Below are positions 22,219 to 33,860 of a stretch of DNA of 52,014 nt, piece after piece. The DNA is from Welwitschia mirabilis (taxonomy: Eukaryota; Gnetophyta; Gnetopsida; Welwitschiales). A program made the position numbers and the translations under genes. Where the stretch lies: the NCBI GenBank assembly GCA_051453625.1, contig JBOZIK010000001.1, forward strand, positions 183,546,436-183,598,449, given 5' to 3'. A model generated the notes under the pieces. That model was not told where the DNA came from and searched no databases. It saw nothing but the letters and a program-made list of their open reading frames with translations. Each line of letters opens with the position of its first letter. Positions within the stretch are counted from its first letter, which is position 1.

Positions 22219-23458
22219 TGTAAGATCATGAGCCCTAGAGGGGGATGAATAGGACTTCTGAAAACAATTTAAACAATTATTACTACCAAAAGAAATTATG
22301 ACATAGAAAGATATAAAAAACGAAATCAAAAAGCAGAACTAAAATAAATGCACAAGACAAGATTTATAGTGGTTCAGGATACACACTGCTCCACTTTCGA
22401 AAGATAGTCAATAACCAAGAATATTCCAGATCTCTGGTGCATCACTATGCTATAGGTTTTTAATGCTAATAACCTTAAAAAGTGAACTTTTCTAGGCTAA
22501 GTATTAAACTCTTCAAATGGACTTTTATAGGCTAAGTCTCAACCTCTTCACATGGACTTTTATAAGCTAAGTCTCAACCTCTTCAAATGGACTTTCACAA
22601 ACTAATTCTCAACCTTTATAAAATGCACAATGGTGAGTGAGGGAATGAAGCCTCTTTGATCTAGATCACTCAAGTGAAAGAACTAACAATGGAGCCTTAT
22701 TGCTTAGATTTGATACAAAGGTAAGTGCTGAGTGAGAGAATAATGATAGTACAAAGATAAGCCCTTTAGATCAAGAGTGTAAACTTCCTTTTCAAAAATC
22801 CAATTCAATATTAAGCTCTAGGTTCTTAATTGTTGCCTTTCATTTATAGATTTTTCCAAAATATAACTATTTGAATAGTTGGAAAGAAATCTGATATTTG
22901 CAATGGATAGATTTCGTGAAGTAATAGTTAGAAAATTTCTTCAAAATTTCTGCTTCCGTGCTATCTAGTCAACCCCTCGAAACATCCGGTCGACCCCTTG
23001 CCATTTGGTTCAGGGATATTAGCTCTTGAGGTCAAATTTCTGGTCGACCACTTTGTCATCTGGTCCACTCGAGAAGCTCATGTTACTTAGTTTGGTTGCT
23101 CGCATCTAAAATTCGGTCGACCGCTTTCCTTCAGGTCTAGTTGACCCCACATGAGTCCGATGGACCCCATAGGACATAGTACATATGGGAAAGCTTAAAA
23201 AATGAAACTCCAGATCTTGTCGACTCCTCAAAAATCTGGTTGACCCTATATGAAATAGCCCAAAATGAGTATTTCCAAGTTTGATCGGCTCCTACATTAA
23301 GTCCTTGAATAGAAACTCAATTTATTTTAATCAGAACATGTCCAAATCTTGCTATCTTTTGAATATAGATCTTGCAGTTTTTGCACCTATAAAATCACTT
23401 TTCATTCTACAAAGATCATATTAGTTTGAAATCAATTGGTAAAAATAAAATCCTAATA
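22219..23458 (-). repeat. 5' LTR of TR-GAG-2
   Basis: 1240 bp, starting TATTAGGATT (canonical TG changed to TA) at 23458 and ending ...GATCTTACA at 22219. It contains about four units of the 36-bp minisatellite at 22480-22620 and a 'cctattcatccccctc' block near its end. Confidence 0.85.
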
Positions 23459-23463
23459 GCTAT

Positions 23464-23561
23464 ATATTTTTGTATCATAATTTATTTCTTTGGTAGTAAT
23501 AGTTATTTAAATTTTCTAAAGAAATCCTATTCACACATCCTTTAGGATCCTGGATCCTTCA
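23464..23561 (+). repeat. 3' LTR of TR-GAG-1, second part
   Basis: Continues the LTR interrupted at 18985: 'cataatttatttctttggta' here matches the 5' LTR near 15410-15428, and it ends ...GGATCCTTCA. The LTR total is about 1.15 kb. Confidence 0.75.
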
Positions 23562-24728
23562 AGACGTCTATTAGATTAAATATGTCTACTTGTAAAAGAT
23601 GCCTGTGATATTCGTGACATCTCATCTATTTGAAAAATTTGATGTAAAATAAAAATATCTATTGGATGATGAAAAATATCTATTTATAATCATTAGACAA
23701 TGTTCAAACTAATTCAAATGGTTATTTCTTTAGGTTAACAGACTAATTTAATTGAGAAGTGTAAAAGGAAGAAAGAAAATTCATTGGGAGAATTTTTAGA
23801 TAGTTAATTGGTAATTTACAAGCTAAAATATTTTGGGAATTTATTAAAGGTATAATCACTAAATAATCTTAAGTCTATGCTCATCCATTGAAACTTCCAT
23901 GATATACTAATTCTATTGGGTGACTACATGAAGGAGAAACTCAAGTAGCTTCATTAGGTGTATCATTTTGGGCTTGGTTTTTCTCTTGTTATAACTTATG
24001 ACACTTCTTTATTAGACTATATGATTTGTTAAATATTTTGTATCTAGTCTAAAAGTACTTTAGCTATTTCTCTTTTTAAGGTCCCTTTCTTAAGGATTCC
24101 AAAAGTATAAGGTAATCATTACATGGATGTGCTTCCTTAGTTGTGCTAATTTCTTCAGAGCACTTACTGGACATTACTTTATTAAAGTTTCTAGGGAGAA
24201 TAAAGTGTTGCCTTGAGAGAAGTATATTAGTTGTTTATAAGTTTAATAACTCTCTTTCCCTTTATGTCTAGACATACTCAAGTTGGAAAAGCACATAAAT
24301 TGGTAAGATCTATTTTGAATATTTTTATTTGTTGGTTGTAAAATTTTTATTTAGTTGAACTTATTAATCCATTCCATTTGAGTTTAATGATTCTCAAGTA
24401 GTATTAGAGTAGGTACTTATAGAAAGAAGAACATCCTTGAGTGATCTATGAAAGGAATATCATTCATCAGATCTTGCTCTTTAATGGGTTAAACTATGCC
24501 TAATGGAAAATGAGGATGTAATTGAACTTATAGTCTATCGAATTTTAAATTTGGTAAAGCATTAAGGATGGATGTATAGAGTGGATGAAAACTCTGATAA
24601 ATGATATTAAAAATACTCTTACATATGTAATTTATAGGAGAAAATGGGAAGACTAAGACAAGGAATCCTTTATGTATGATGCAAAGGTAAAGAATGCTTT
24701 CTATTCAGCCCTTACTATGGAAGAGTTC
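23562..24728 (+). mobile_element. Element A, right part: LTR end, PBS and gag start
   Basis: Continues the element A LTR to about 24396 (tctca). A decayed PBS, tagtattagagt, is at 24399-24410. Gag follows in one main frame: MLLFNG-like start near 24465, then DGCIEWMKTLINDIKN and ESFMYDAKVKNAFYSALTME up to the gap at 24729. The DAKVKNAFYSAL block is the Gag 'NAKAxNALxCAL' block of SIRE-type copia elements and aligns with the same block of element B at 33040-33080. Stops interrupt it. Nothing of its pol is recognisable after the 100-N gap. Confidence 0.65.
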
Positions 24729-24828
24729 NNNNNNNNNNNNNNNNNNNNNNNNNNNNNNNNNNNNNNNNNNNNNNNNNNNNNNNNNNNNNNNNNNNNNNNN
24801 NNNNNNNNNNNNNNNNNNNNNNNNNNNN
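24729..24828. other. Assembly gap (100 N)
   Basis: Exactly 100 N, the usual placeholder for a gap of unknown size, so sequences on each side may not be close neighbours. Confidence 0.95.
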
Positions 24829-27800
24829 TTAATTAAGGGTTGTCAGATCAGTTAGTAGGAAAGTCCTCTTTAAAAACTAATTTAAGGTATCACGAGGGAG
24901 AGGATCACCTTAAAGAGAGCCAATATTAAGGAAGTTATAAATTCTTGAGATGGACATTACAAAAAGTAAGTTACAAATTCTTGAGATGGACGTTACAAAG
25001 TTTACTTTTTTATCAATAATAAGTAACGTTTATAAGTTTAAAATAAGAAAAGTGGATGTTATATTTTGAGTCTTAAAGTATCCAAGTAAGTTTGAAGTTT
25101 TCAACATTAGTATTTTTTGGAGTGTTACAATTTGGTGTCAAAGTTTTAAAGATAGGATTTTCAACTATAGAAAATTTGGACTTCACAAGAATACTCTGAA
25201 TGATTCTTAACATCTATCTTTGGAATGATGCACTCAAAGGTCTTATCAGTTTTTAGTAATGAAGGAGGCAAGTCTAACAAGAAACATAACATAATAATTA
25301 TATCTCTGAAAATGAAAGACTAGAGTGTAAAAATTCATCAAATTGTAAATATATGTTTGCAAGGTTGTAATTTTAAATCTATAATATAAGTATCAGCTAA
25401 ATTAAACATGTTTTACTTCTTCTCCAAAGGAATTCCAATATACTTAATATCTCCATTGGTTAAATAGGTTAAGAGTCTACATTAAGATAAAAACCAACTA
25501 AATCTTTATAGTTGCACACTATGAAGATTCTAATAAAAAGATAAATCTATGCATTTATGATTTTGTAAATATTCAAAGTATGCTATATTATTGGACTTTA
25601 TAACAAAAAAGAAAAATCCAAACTTAGAATTTTCCATACTTGCAATGTAGGAACCTAGATGTTCAATTTGGTATTAGATCAGAAGATAACATATGAAGTA
25701 ACTCAAAAATGGAATAAATCATGTGTAATATCATAGTATAAAGAGAGAGCTTGTTAAAAAAAATATATGACCAATAAAAAGAGTGATGTAGATTAGCAAA
25801 TAAACATAGGTTAACATTGATCTACTTTATTAAATGATGCTATGCTATTGACTATAGTGCCCTCTACATTTTTTGTAAAGTTGTTGGCTCTATGATGATT
25901 TATTTAGGCTACTTGATATTCATAAGAAAAATCATTAACACTTTTATTATTTAATCATAGTTAAGTTAATTCACTATGGATCATATCCATAGATCTAATA
26001 TCAAAATGTAACATCAATGTGTTTCACTTGAAAACTTCAAATGTTACTCTAATATTAAAATATGATGTCCTTAGCATTCACCCAAAAAATTATGAATTAG
26101 TTATAAAATATCATGATAAAAAGATCATTATCCTCTAATGCCAAAATGTAATGTCCAAGTTTTCATAGTTAATTCTAAGTATTATGTAGCAAAATACCAT
26201 AGCCTAGATTATGATTGTTGATGGTTATCTAAGTTACAATAATATAATTATGAAAGATATTTTACAGTTGTAGTTAAAGGTGATGATAAAAGTCAAAAAT
26301 TTAATTACTTCAAGGAAAAATAAGATTTTACTAATAAAATTCTTATAATTTACATTTTCATAAGAGCTATTTATTCTATGTAAGTGATGTACTACGATTT
26401 TTCTTTTATATAAATTTAGTATAAGAAAAAGATCTAAAGATGACATTGATCAATTTTAGTCTAAAGACCTTCATTTTATAATTTAACATGATAACCATTT
26501 ATACCATAACAATGGGTATGAAGAAGGATTATCATTAAAGGAACCTAATTAATAATTATCTAGTTAGGAAATTATAAATTAGTAGCATAGGAGAAATGGA
26601 ATATCTCATGGAACCTATGATATAAAAGCTAAGTGTAGCTCTAAAGTATTATATAATTAGTATTTGAAGTTGTTTAAGTCAACTACATAAATAAAAATCT
26701 AGTTTGAAAATTTATCATTTCTAAGTAATAAACTTCAATAACCAACCTATTATAGTAAAATTCATGCTAAAATAATTCAAGATTTCACATAAATCCAACA
26801 TCAAGACATCCAAAGAGTGATAAAATATTTAGATTCGCTAGAATGGTATTTGGGTATTTATTCTCTCAAAAAATATGTAAAAATTACAAATAGTCATAAC
26901 ATTATCGAGGGAAGTGTTTATACTAAGGCATATAAGAAAATGTATAGTAATGATGAACATAAGACAAATTCTTGAGCTATAGATAATCTTTAGTTTTTAC
27001 ACCAATATTAGGACCTATACAACATTAACATGGTATGATAACTATGTCCATCATAGTTCCTACTATAGCATAAGGCAAGAAATGGCTAAGGTAACAAAGT
27101 AAGGGACAAAGAAAGATAAGTAATGACTTCAGATCATGATCACATAGTTAAATTAGAAATTATATTAATTTATAGTTATTAATTTTTACATTCTAATAAT
27201 CTAGTTACTCGCTAACTAAAAGGGATATAATAATAAATTTTTTGAATGTTTTCATTCTACTAATTTTATTCCATGATCATGGAAGAAAAACAGAGGGTTT
27301 GGCCCCAAGTTTTGCACAACTACTTATCTTGGCTAGTTTCAATTCTCTTATTTAAGTAGATTAATAGTCTCAAGTCCATAGTCAATACATATAAGAATTA
27401 TGAAAAAATGGCTTACCAAGTAAAAAGGTTAAATGGCTTGCTCAAAATGTAACATTCAATCTATAGGAAAAATATAATTTTTAGAAAGATAATTCTATCA
27501 AAAAACAATACGAATTTGTGTTAACAATCCTACAGGTATAACAAGTAAATGCATAATTATAAATCCCTACAAATAAATAAGAATTATTGAATCATATAAG
27601 ATGCAAGAATAAAATCTTAGACCATACATAATACAAGAGGGAAATCTTATATCATACAAAATACAAGAGAAAAAACTTATATCATACAAAATACAAGAAA
27701 TAATCTTTGATCATACCTATTCTAAGGCTAAAATCCAAGAACTTTAGTAGCAACTCTAAATGATTTTAATAGGCTGTATAATCACAAGAAACTCAACTAT

Positions 27801-28740
27801 GCCTCTACTAGCTAAAAGAATCATCTATTTATAGATAAAAACTAACTGCAAATGTTAAACCCCTATAGTAGTTTATATTTCCTTAATCCATCCTTTTAAT
27901 CCTAGGCACTAGAGTGAATAATTATATAAAAATTTGCTAATTGAATTTAATTATAGAAGATAAGTTAATGTAAGTAAAATTTTAGAAAAATAAATTTAAT
28001 ATTCCATAAACAAGATGTGATTATAAGAAATCTAAACCATTCTCTAGTTAAATTTATAAAAATAATCCAAAAAATCTGAAAGCAAGTCATAAAAATAGAA
28101 GATATGTATAATTAATAGTAGACTTCACAATTAACTTGACCTTTAAATAATTAACTAAAATTCTATTACTATAATTTAACTTTTAATCAATTTTTTAAAG
28201 TGAACAAATATTCTTGTATTTTTAATAGTTTATTTACTCTTTTTTTTTAAAATAATTTGTTTAAAATTGACAATTAAACATATTACTATTATTAATTATT
28301 TTTCAACATTTCTTCATTTATTTAACTCACTTGGCAAGTTTTCTAATGTTTGAAAAGATGGACATGATAATAAGTAAAGACTACAAAATAATATTATTAG
28401 TTATAGAAATTACAAGAAAAGAAAGCATTTAAATTAATGATTGTATCACAACACATTTTAACTAATAAAGTAAACAATTACATCTTAAATAACAACATGC
28501 TAATAAATGAAGAATCAGAATAATAAACCTCATAAGATAAAATTTAATTTTACTTGATTTTTGTTTCACTATTTAAACTAAATATTTTGATCTTGGAAAG
28601 TATGGATGTGACAACCAGGGTAACCAATGTCATCTTTTTAAATTTTCATGATTTCTTCTTTATTAATATTTCTAAGCTTCAAATTTAACCTATGCTAAGT
28701 TTTATAAACATGTTTTATGTTAGGTTCTAAATAAATATGA
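24829..28740. other. AT-rich repeat graveyard, no gene
   Basis: No coding motif in any frame. A 36-bp direct duplication lies at 24932-25000 (aattcttgagatggac twice). At about 25120-25145 'gagtgttacaatttggtgtc' looks like an LTR end followed by a decayed tRNA-iMet PBS on the plus strand. At 25994, 26048 and 26134 three related words (tctaatatcaaaatg and variants) look like the same junction on the minus strand. Remnants of several gypsy LTRs are the likely content; no pair of LTRs could be matched. Confidence 0.4.
27601..27717. repeat. 30-bp minisatellite, four units
   Basis: The word 'atacaaga' (first copy 'atgcaaga') starts at 27601, 27631, 27661 and 27691. The second and third units differ at only a few positions. 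Confidence 0.85.
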
Positions 28741-31194
28741 TGGAAACAAATGTAAGGATGAACTCGAATTACATCATGTTAGGGCCAAAAAGGATTTTAG
28801 GATTTTTTGACTAATAAGTTGATGATTTCATATTCTTCAAAAGAACTAATATGTGTACTAATGACAATAATAAGTTTAGATTAATTAGTACCTAAAAACA
28901 TATACTTTAAATAATTAGGTAGTGATTTTAAATCATCATGCATAATAGTGTTAGTAGTATAGATATCATTAAAAGAGGCAATATTTTTTATTTCATTAAA
29001 ACCATAATTAAAATATCTAAAATAAAAATATTCAATGGATGTACCAGTTTCATTTAAATCTAAGCAATATTTAATGAGTATTTTATGATGTATTAAATAA
29101 AAGCATATCATTTAAGATTAAATACAATTCATTGCTCATAAGTTGTATTTCAAGCAAAGGTAAATGTTTATTTAATTCAATTACCTTCTTCTTCTAATGT
29201 GCAAACACATTCAAGGTAATAGAGACATTGTTAAAAATAATTTAAAATACACTATATTTATAGTTAATTTTAGAATAAGTGATTGTAGGCCAAGTAAACC
29301 AATAATGATGGAATAACTCATTTAATCCATGGATATAAGAATCCTAAAGTTAATACAATAAATGAATTTATTCATTTAAATCAAGACATATTTCAATAAT
29401 TCTAAGGATTTTACTAAAATTGCATTAGCCATAGAAATAATTAAGTTAGTTGGATCAACATGGATAAATCCTAAGGCTTGAAAAATAGGTTCTAGCATAA
29501 GAGTTATTTTATCTTTTAAATATATCAAAGATTTATTAATAATATGATATTCAATAGTAATAGTGATGGTAGAGAATCCGAAATCATGTATTTCACTAGT
29601 AACTTGGATTTTAAAAGACATGTAATAGAAGTAATAAGATTAATTATTTCTTTATATGGTTGAATATTTCTTTTTTAAGTGCTTAAATTTTTAAGAAGTT
29701 TTGTATAAGAAGGAATTTTCTTAATTTCCTTAAGAAAAAATAGATTAAAGTTAAAATATTTAAATATTTTATGAATATCTTCATATTTATCATTACCTTT
29801 ATCAAATTAAAGACAATTAAGAAAAGGAATAAAATCTTCTAATTTTATCTTATTAAATTTATTTCTAGATTTGAATTCAAGATTTTTTATTAATTTTTTT
29901 AAATTTTCATCTTTATTAGTTTTAAGAATAGCTTCTAAAATAATTTTTAAAATTTATAATGTAACAACATTTACAATGGTATATTCTTCCATCACATGAG
30001 TTGATTTTGAACTAGAAGTAGATGTTAATCTTAGATGAACCTCATTCTTGTTTTATTATTAGGACATATAGTCAAGAATTTATTAAATTTGTTCTATTTA
30101 TTTACTAATAGTTTTATTAATTTTACTAATTTATTTTACTAAGGTGGAAGAAGAGATAATTGTTTAGGTTACTATTAAGATTAGTTATTATAAGGATAAT
30201 AAGTACTTTTATTCTAATAAAAATTACTTAGTTATGGATTAGTATATTTGTTACATCATATATTAGCATGATAGTTTTGATTAAATGCATGAGCTTTGGA
30301 TATCTGATCTTGTTGTAAAGCACTTCAAGATGCCTTAAAATTTTGACACATTTTTATATGTTCTTTTATTTGACATAACCTATAAAAAGATGAACTTGAC
30401 AAAGTTTAGGTTGGATTTTATCTTAATTTTTCTTGTTCTAATCTATGATTTTTAGATTAAGTAAAGAAAATTTTTTAATATTAATTATTCCTTTAAATTA
30501 TCCTTATTCAAAAAATCATTCAAGCTAATTTTATTTCTAGTATGATCATTTTCAATGATTTTCCACCTTTGAGTTACTTTTACCACTTCTTCCAATTTCC
30601 TCCAAGATTTATTAGGTGTAGTATCAAGTAATTCATAATTGATTAATTAATATACCATTTTTTTGTTTCTTTATTTAGGCCTTTTAAGAAAAGTTAAACT
30701 AATCTTCATACTTGAAAGTCATGATTTATATGTTTAATAAAACTATCTCTATAACACTTTATAATTTCAACATAAGATTCACTAGTAGTTTGTTTAAAGC
30801 CACTAATGGGTTTTCACATTTGATTAACATAAGTTGTAGGGATAAATTTCTTAATGAAAGATTGTTTAAATTTTACAATATTTAAACGACCTAAATTATT
30901 TTTTATAATTCTAAACTAGTGTGAGTCCTATTCTTTAACAAAAGAAGGAGAATTGCTAGTTTAGTTATATCAAAATAAGCTTAAGTTGTCATCTTAAAAG
31001 TTAAATAAAATTCTCTATGAAATTAATAAGGATGCTCATGATATAAACCACAAAATTTATGAAAATACTTAATATTTTTTTATAGAAATGATGTTATTAG
31101 AGGTTAAATATGTATAAAAATTTATTTCACAACATTCAAAAAGTTGTCTAAGATTAGGCTAAGGATCAAATTTTTGAGCATTACTATCTTGCAT
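28740..31194 (-). pseudogene. Element E: Ty3/gypsy (Athila/Tat-like) gag-protease relic
   Basis: Minus-strand translation gives ordered pieces of an Athila/Tat-type Gag-Pro: a start near 31194 (MQDSNAQKFDP), ITKLAILLLLLKNRTHTSLE near 30950, the Gag block YVEIIKCYRDSFIKHINHDF near 30700-30790, TTPNKSWRKLEEVVKVTQRW near 30560-30625, IPSYTKLLKNLST near 29710, a protease-like region 29376-29621 with IFQALGF and PTNLIISMANA, and finally LKSLPNYLKYMFLGTN at 28881-28935, the conserved block just before reverse transcriptase. The similarity fades by about 28740, so reverse transcriptase, RNase H and integrase are missing. Stops and frameshifts are common. No LTR or PBS of this element was identified; its 5' side is close to the LTR of element B. 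Confidence 0.7.
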
Positions 31195-31518
31195 TTTAAA
31201 AGCAAGAATGCTTCAGGCTTCTATAAGATGGTCAAAATATTCAAAAGGATATGATAGAAATAAATTTGAAGAAGGCTATTTTGAAGATTAATATTCCTAG
31301 ATATGAAACCTTTCTAAACATTTTTCAACATTAATTCAAGATATATTCATAAATACATTATTAGCCAAATCTTAGTCTTGATGATTTCACTTCTTAAATG
31401 GAATGTCTTTGATGTGTAGATGGGGTATTGAAGTTATTTCTAAGATTACTAAGACACTTAAATTAAAAATAAGAATCACCAAATAGCTAAACTAAAGTTA
31501 TAAGAAAACTAATAAGTT
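31195..31518. other. Leader remnant between element E and element B
   Basis: AT-rich, no gene. It would correspond to the 5' leader of element E on the minus strand, but no PBS is visible. Confidence 0.3.
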
Positions 31519-32768
31519 GTACACATAAAGATTAAGATCATAGAAGATTTAGTTTAGAATTCATAGAATTTGGACAAGGCTAATTAGAGTTGTCTATAAG
31601 GTGAAATAAATTTATGATAAAGATATTTATAGGATTCAAGATATCTAAATTAAACATGAGTTGATATAGAACATAGACATATATCAATGAAAAGACATTT
31701 ATACTAGATAAAATAATGAGAAATATCTGCTATTACATAAACAGAATTAGGTAATAGAAGCCACCTTGTGCTAGTAGGATGACAATGATAAAATATTTAT
31801 TTTCAAGGGACCCATGAATATTTTCCATGATTAATTCTTAACATTCAGGGATCAGAGATAATAGTTTAGAAGTTGTTTGAACCTAATCAAGTTGAATAAA
31901 AACATTTTTCATGTTGAAGACATTTTCCTATGAGAGACATGTAGTAGATTAAAGACATCTACTCCAAAAATGGATATAAAATAAAAATGGCAATTGAATA
32001 ACTAAACCTATCCATTTTTAGCATTTAAGTTATGTTTAAAGTATTATAAATGATTATCTCACTAGGTTAAAGATCTAGAATATTTCATAAGCATAAAATA
32101 CACAAAGAATAAAGATTAAAGGGTTACTTAAATAATTGATTGACATCAAACAAGATAAAATCTATTAAACTTGATGAAATGGCTTCATAACTGAAGAAAT
32201 ATTATGATTCCTTAAACATCCATGGCTTTGACTCTAATATTGGATCATTATGGATAATTATATTAAAGAGAACTAAAAAAACTATAATTGACACACTATC
32301 TTAGGCTTGTCGTTATTTCGTTCTAGCTTTGGTACCTCATTATAGGACTATTTAATTTAATTTATCTTTTAATTATTAGTTTAAAATCATTTTTCTTATC
32401 TCCTTTTTTAGGGTTTCTTACTTGTGAATTTCAAGGTGTAAGACAACCCTTATATGGATGTGCTACTTATGATTGGTTGAGGGATTAAATGTACTTTTAT
32501 ATATTGATTCATTATAAGCCATGATGGGAAGAGATTAATGTCTTGATAGGAGTATCTCATTTTGTTGTAAGGTTAGTGATGCTCCAACCACTATTTTTTA
32601 GGCTAAGGATATCTAAAGGTATGAAGAAAAGCTATCCTTTATGTGTGGACATATGTAGGTGGACAAACCACATAAATAGCTAGGGTTCCAATGGTGAATT
32701 TTATTTCTTAGTTATTAAAGTTTTTGTCAAACTAATTTATCCCTTCCCTTTGAATTCAATAATCCTCA
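31519..32768 (+). repeat. 5' LTR of element B (left end approximate)
   Basis: About 1.25 kb, similar over its length to the two halves of the element A LTR (13833-14284 and 23562-24396). It ends aataatcctca two bases before the PBS. The left end is taken at tgtacac (31519) because similarity with A fades there. Confidence 0.5.
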
Positions 32769-32770
32769 AT

Positions 32771-32782
32771 TAGTATTAGAGT
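32771..32782 (+). promoter_or_regulatory. Decayed primer-binding site of element B
   Basis: tagtattagagt in place of TGGTATCAGAGC: three changes, all G to A or C to T. The same three changes are present in element A. Confidence 0.7.
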
Positions 32783-32849
32783 AGGTAGTCACAAAAAAGA
32801 GTATCATCCTAAAGTAAATTGTGGAAAAAGTGTCTTATGTCAAATCTCC

Positions 32850-33860
32850 ACTCTAATTATACCTATTGGAAGATCAAGATATTGGTTTACTTACAGTATT
32901 TTGAGTTTTAGATTTGATAAAGCATTAAAAATAGATATATTAAGCCTATAAAAACCATTATAGATCTTGTAAAGAACACTTCCCTTCAGATCAATCCTAA
33001 AAGAAACTAGGAAGATAAAGATAAGATAGCCTTTATATATGATTCAAAGGTAAAAAATTCTCTGTATTTAGAGTTTAGTCAGATTTAAAACTTCAAAAGA
33101 AATATAGAATGTATTAGAATAAGCATATGAAAGAATCTTAATTGTTAAGTAATCAAAGATCTTAATTTGGATAAATTAGTTTAAGAACTCGAAGATGAAT
33201 GATGGAGAGAATGTACATGGAGACTTCATAAAGGGTAAATAACACTATGAATGCAATTTTTAAGATTGGTAAAGATCTTTCAAAGGCCAAGATAATATAG
33301 AAAGTAATTATATAGTTAACTTCATAATATAATAAAGACAAAAACAATGGAAGAATCAATATATTTTAATATTATTGAGATTGAATAACTACAAAGTGCC
33401 TTGATAGCTTTTGAGATGAACCTCATTCAAGATTATGCCATAAAAGAGAAGTTCATTTTACTTGAGGAAAGTTAAAGCTCAAAACAAGCATCTAAAGATA
33501 AAAAAAAAGAAACTTCAGATGTAGATAATTTAGAAGATGATGTCAACAAATAGCTAGCTCTCATTAGTAAATGTGTTAAGAGGCTAATCTCATGTAAGAA
33601 CAAAAGCAAGGTAAACTATAAAAAGCCATTAGGTTTTCAAGTGAAAGATAAGTTCAAGGATAAATCTTCTCCTAGTTTTTCTTCTTCTAAGAATGATGTA
33701 TCTAGATTAGAATTTTAAGTTACTAAAGGATAAAGACATTTAGCCTCAAAATGTCATATCCCTAATCATTCATAAGAAAAAGGATAAAAAAGAGCCCAAA
33801 AGAAAGAATTCCTTCTTTATAGGTTGGGATGAAGATGAAAATGCTATAGAAGTAGATAGT
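32850..33860 (+). pseudogene. Element B gag
   Basis: Pieces in order: NYTYWKIKILVYLQYFEF near 32855, EDKDKIAFIYDSKVKNSLYL near 33013-33072, FEMNLIQDYAIKEKFILLEE near 33410-33465, an acidic stretch DVDNLEDDVNK near 33518, a decayed zinc knuckle ending RHLASKCHIP near 33735-33765, and a GWDEDEN-like acidic tail near 33823. These follow the order of SIRE-type Gag. Several stops and shifts are present, and the first zinc-knuckle cysteines are lost. Confidence 0.7.

Larger units (their letters stand above)
18986..23458 (-). mobile_element. TR-GAG-2: gag-only non-autonomous LTR element nested in TR-GAG-1
   Basis: Complete minus-strand copy of the same family, 4473 bp: 5' LTR 22219-23458, PBS 22205-22216, gag from ATG at 22148 to about 20889, polypurine tract 20232-20242, 3' LTR 18986-20230. 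Flanking five-base direct repeats are gttat (18981-18985) and gctat (23459-23463), four of five matching, which marks a true integration. It interrupts the 3' LTR of TR-GAG-1 at the place where the 5' LTR reads 'gtttcgttatatc'. As in TR-GAG-1 there is no pol gene; the whole space between gag and the 3' LTR is about 0.65 kb. Confidence 0.85.
14285..23561 (+). mobile_element. TR-GAG-1: gag-only non-autonomous LTR element (interrupted by TR-GAG-2)
   Basis: Order on the plus strand: 5' LTR 14285-15494, PBS 15497-15508, gag 15565-16993, polypurine tract 17921-17930, and a 3' LTR from 17933 that is cut at 18985 by TR-GAG-2 and resumes at 23464-23561. The internal region is only about 2.4 kb, and from the gag zinc knuckle to the 3' LTR there is under 1 kb with no protease, integrase, reverse transcriptase or RNase H motif. 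This is the layout described for plant terminal-repeat retrotransposons with only a GAG gene (TR-GAG). It sits in the LTR of element A. Flanks (aatat on the left, agacg on the right) do not match, so the target-site duplication is lost or the right end is misplaced by a few bases. Confidence 0.8.

Noticed and set aside
14285-23561. Reading 14285-15494 and 22219-23458 as a pair of inverted terminal repeats of one DNA transposon
   Set aside because: PBS, gag and polypurine tracts are present in each half, and five-base flanks around 18986-23458 show two separate LTR elements in opposite orientation.
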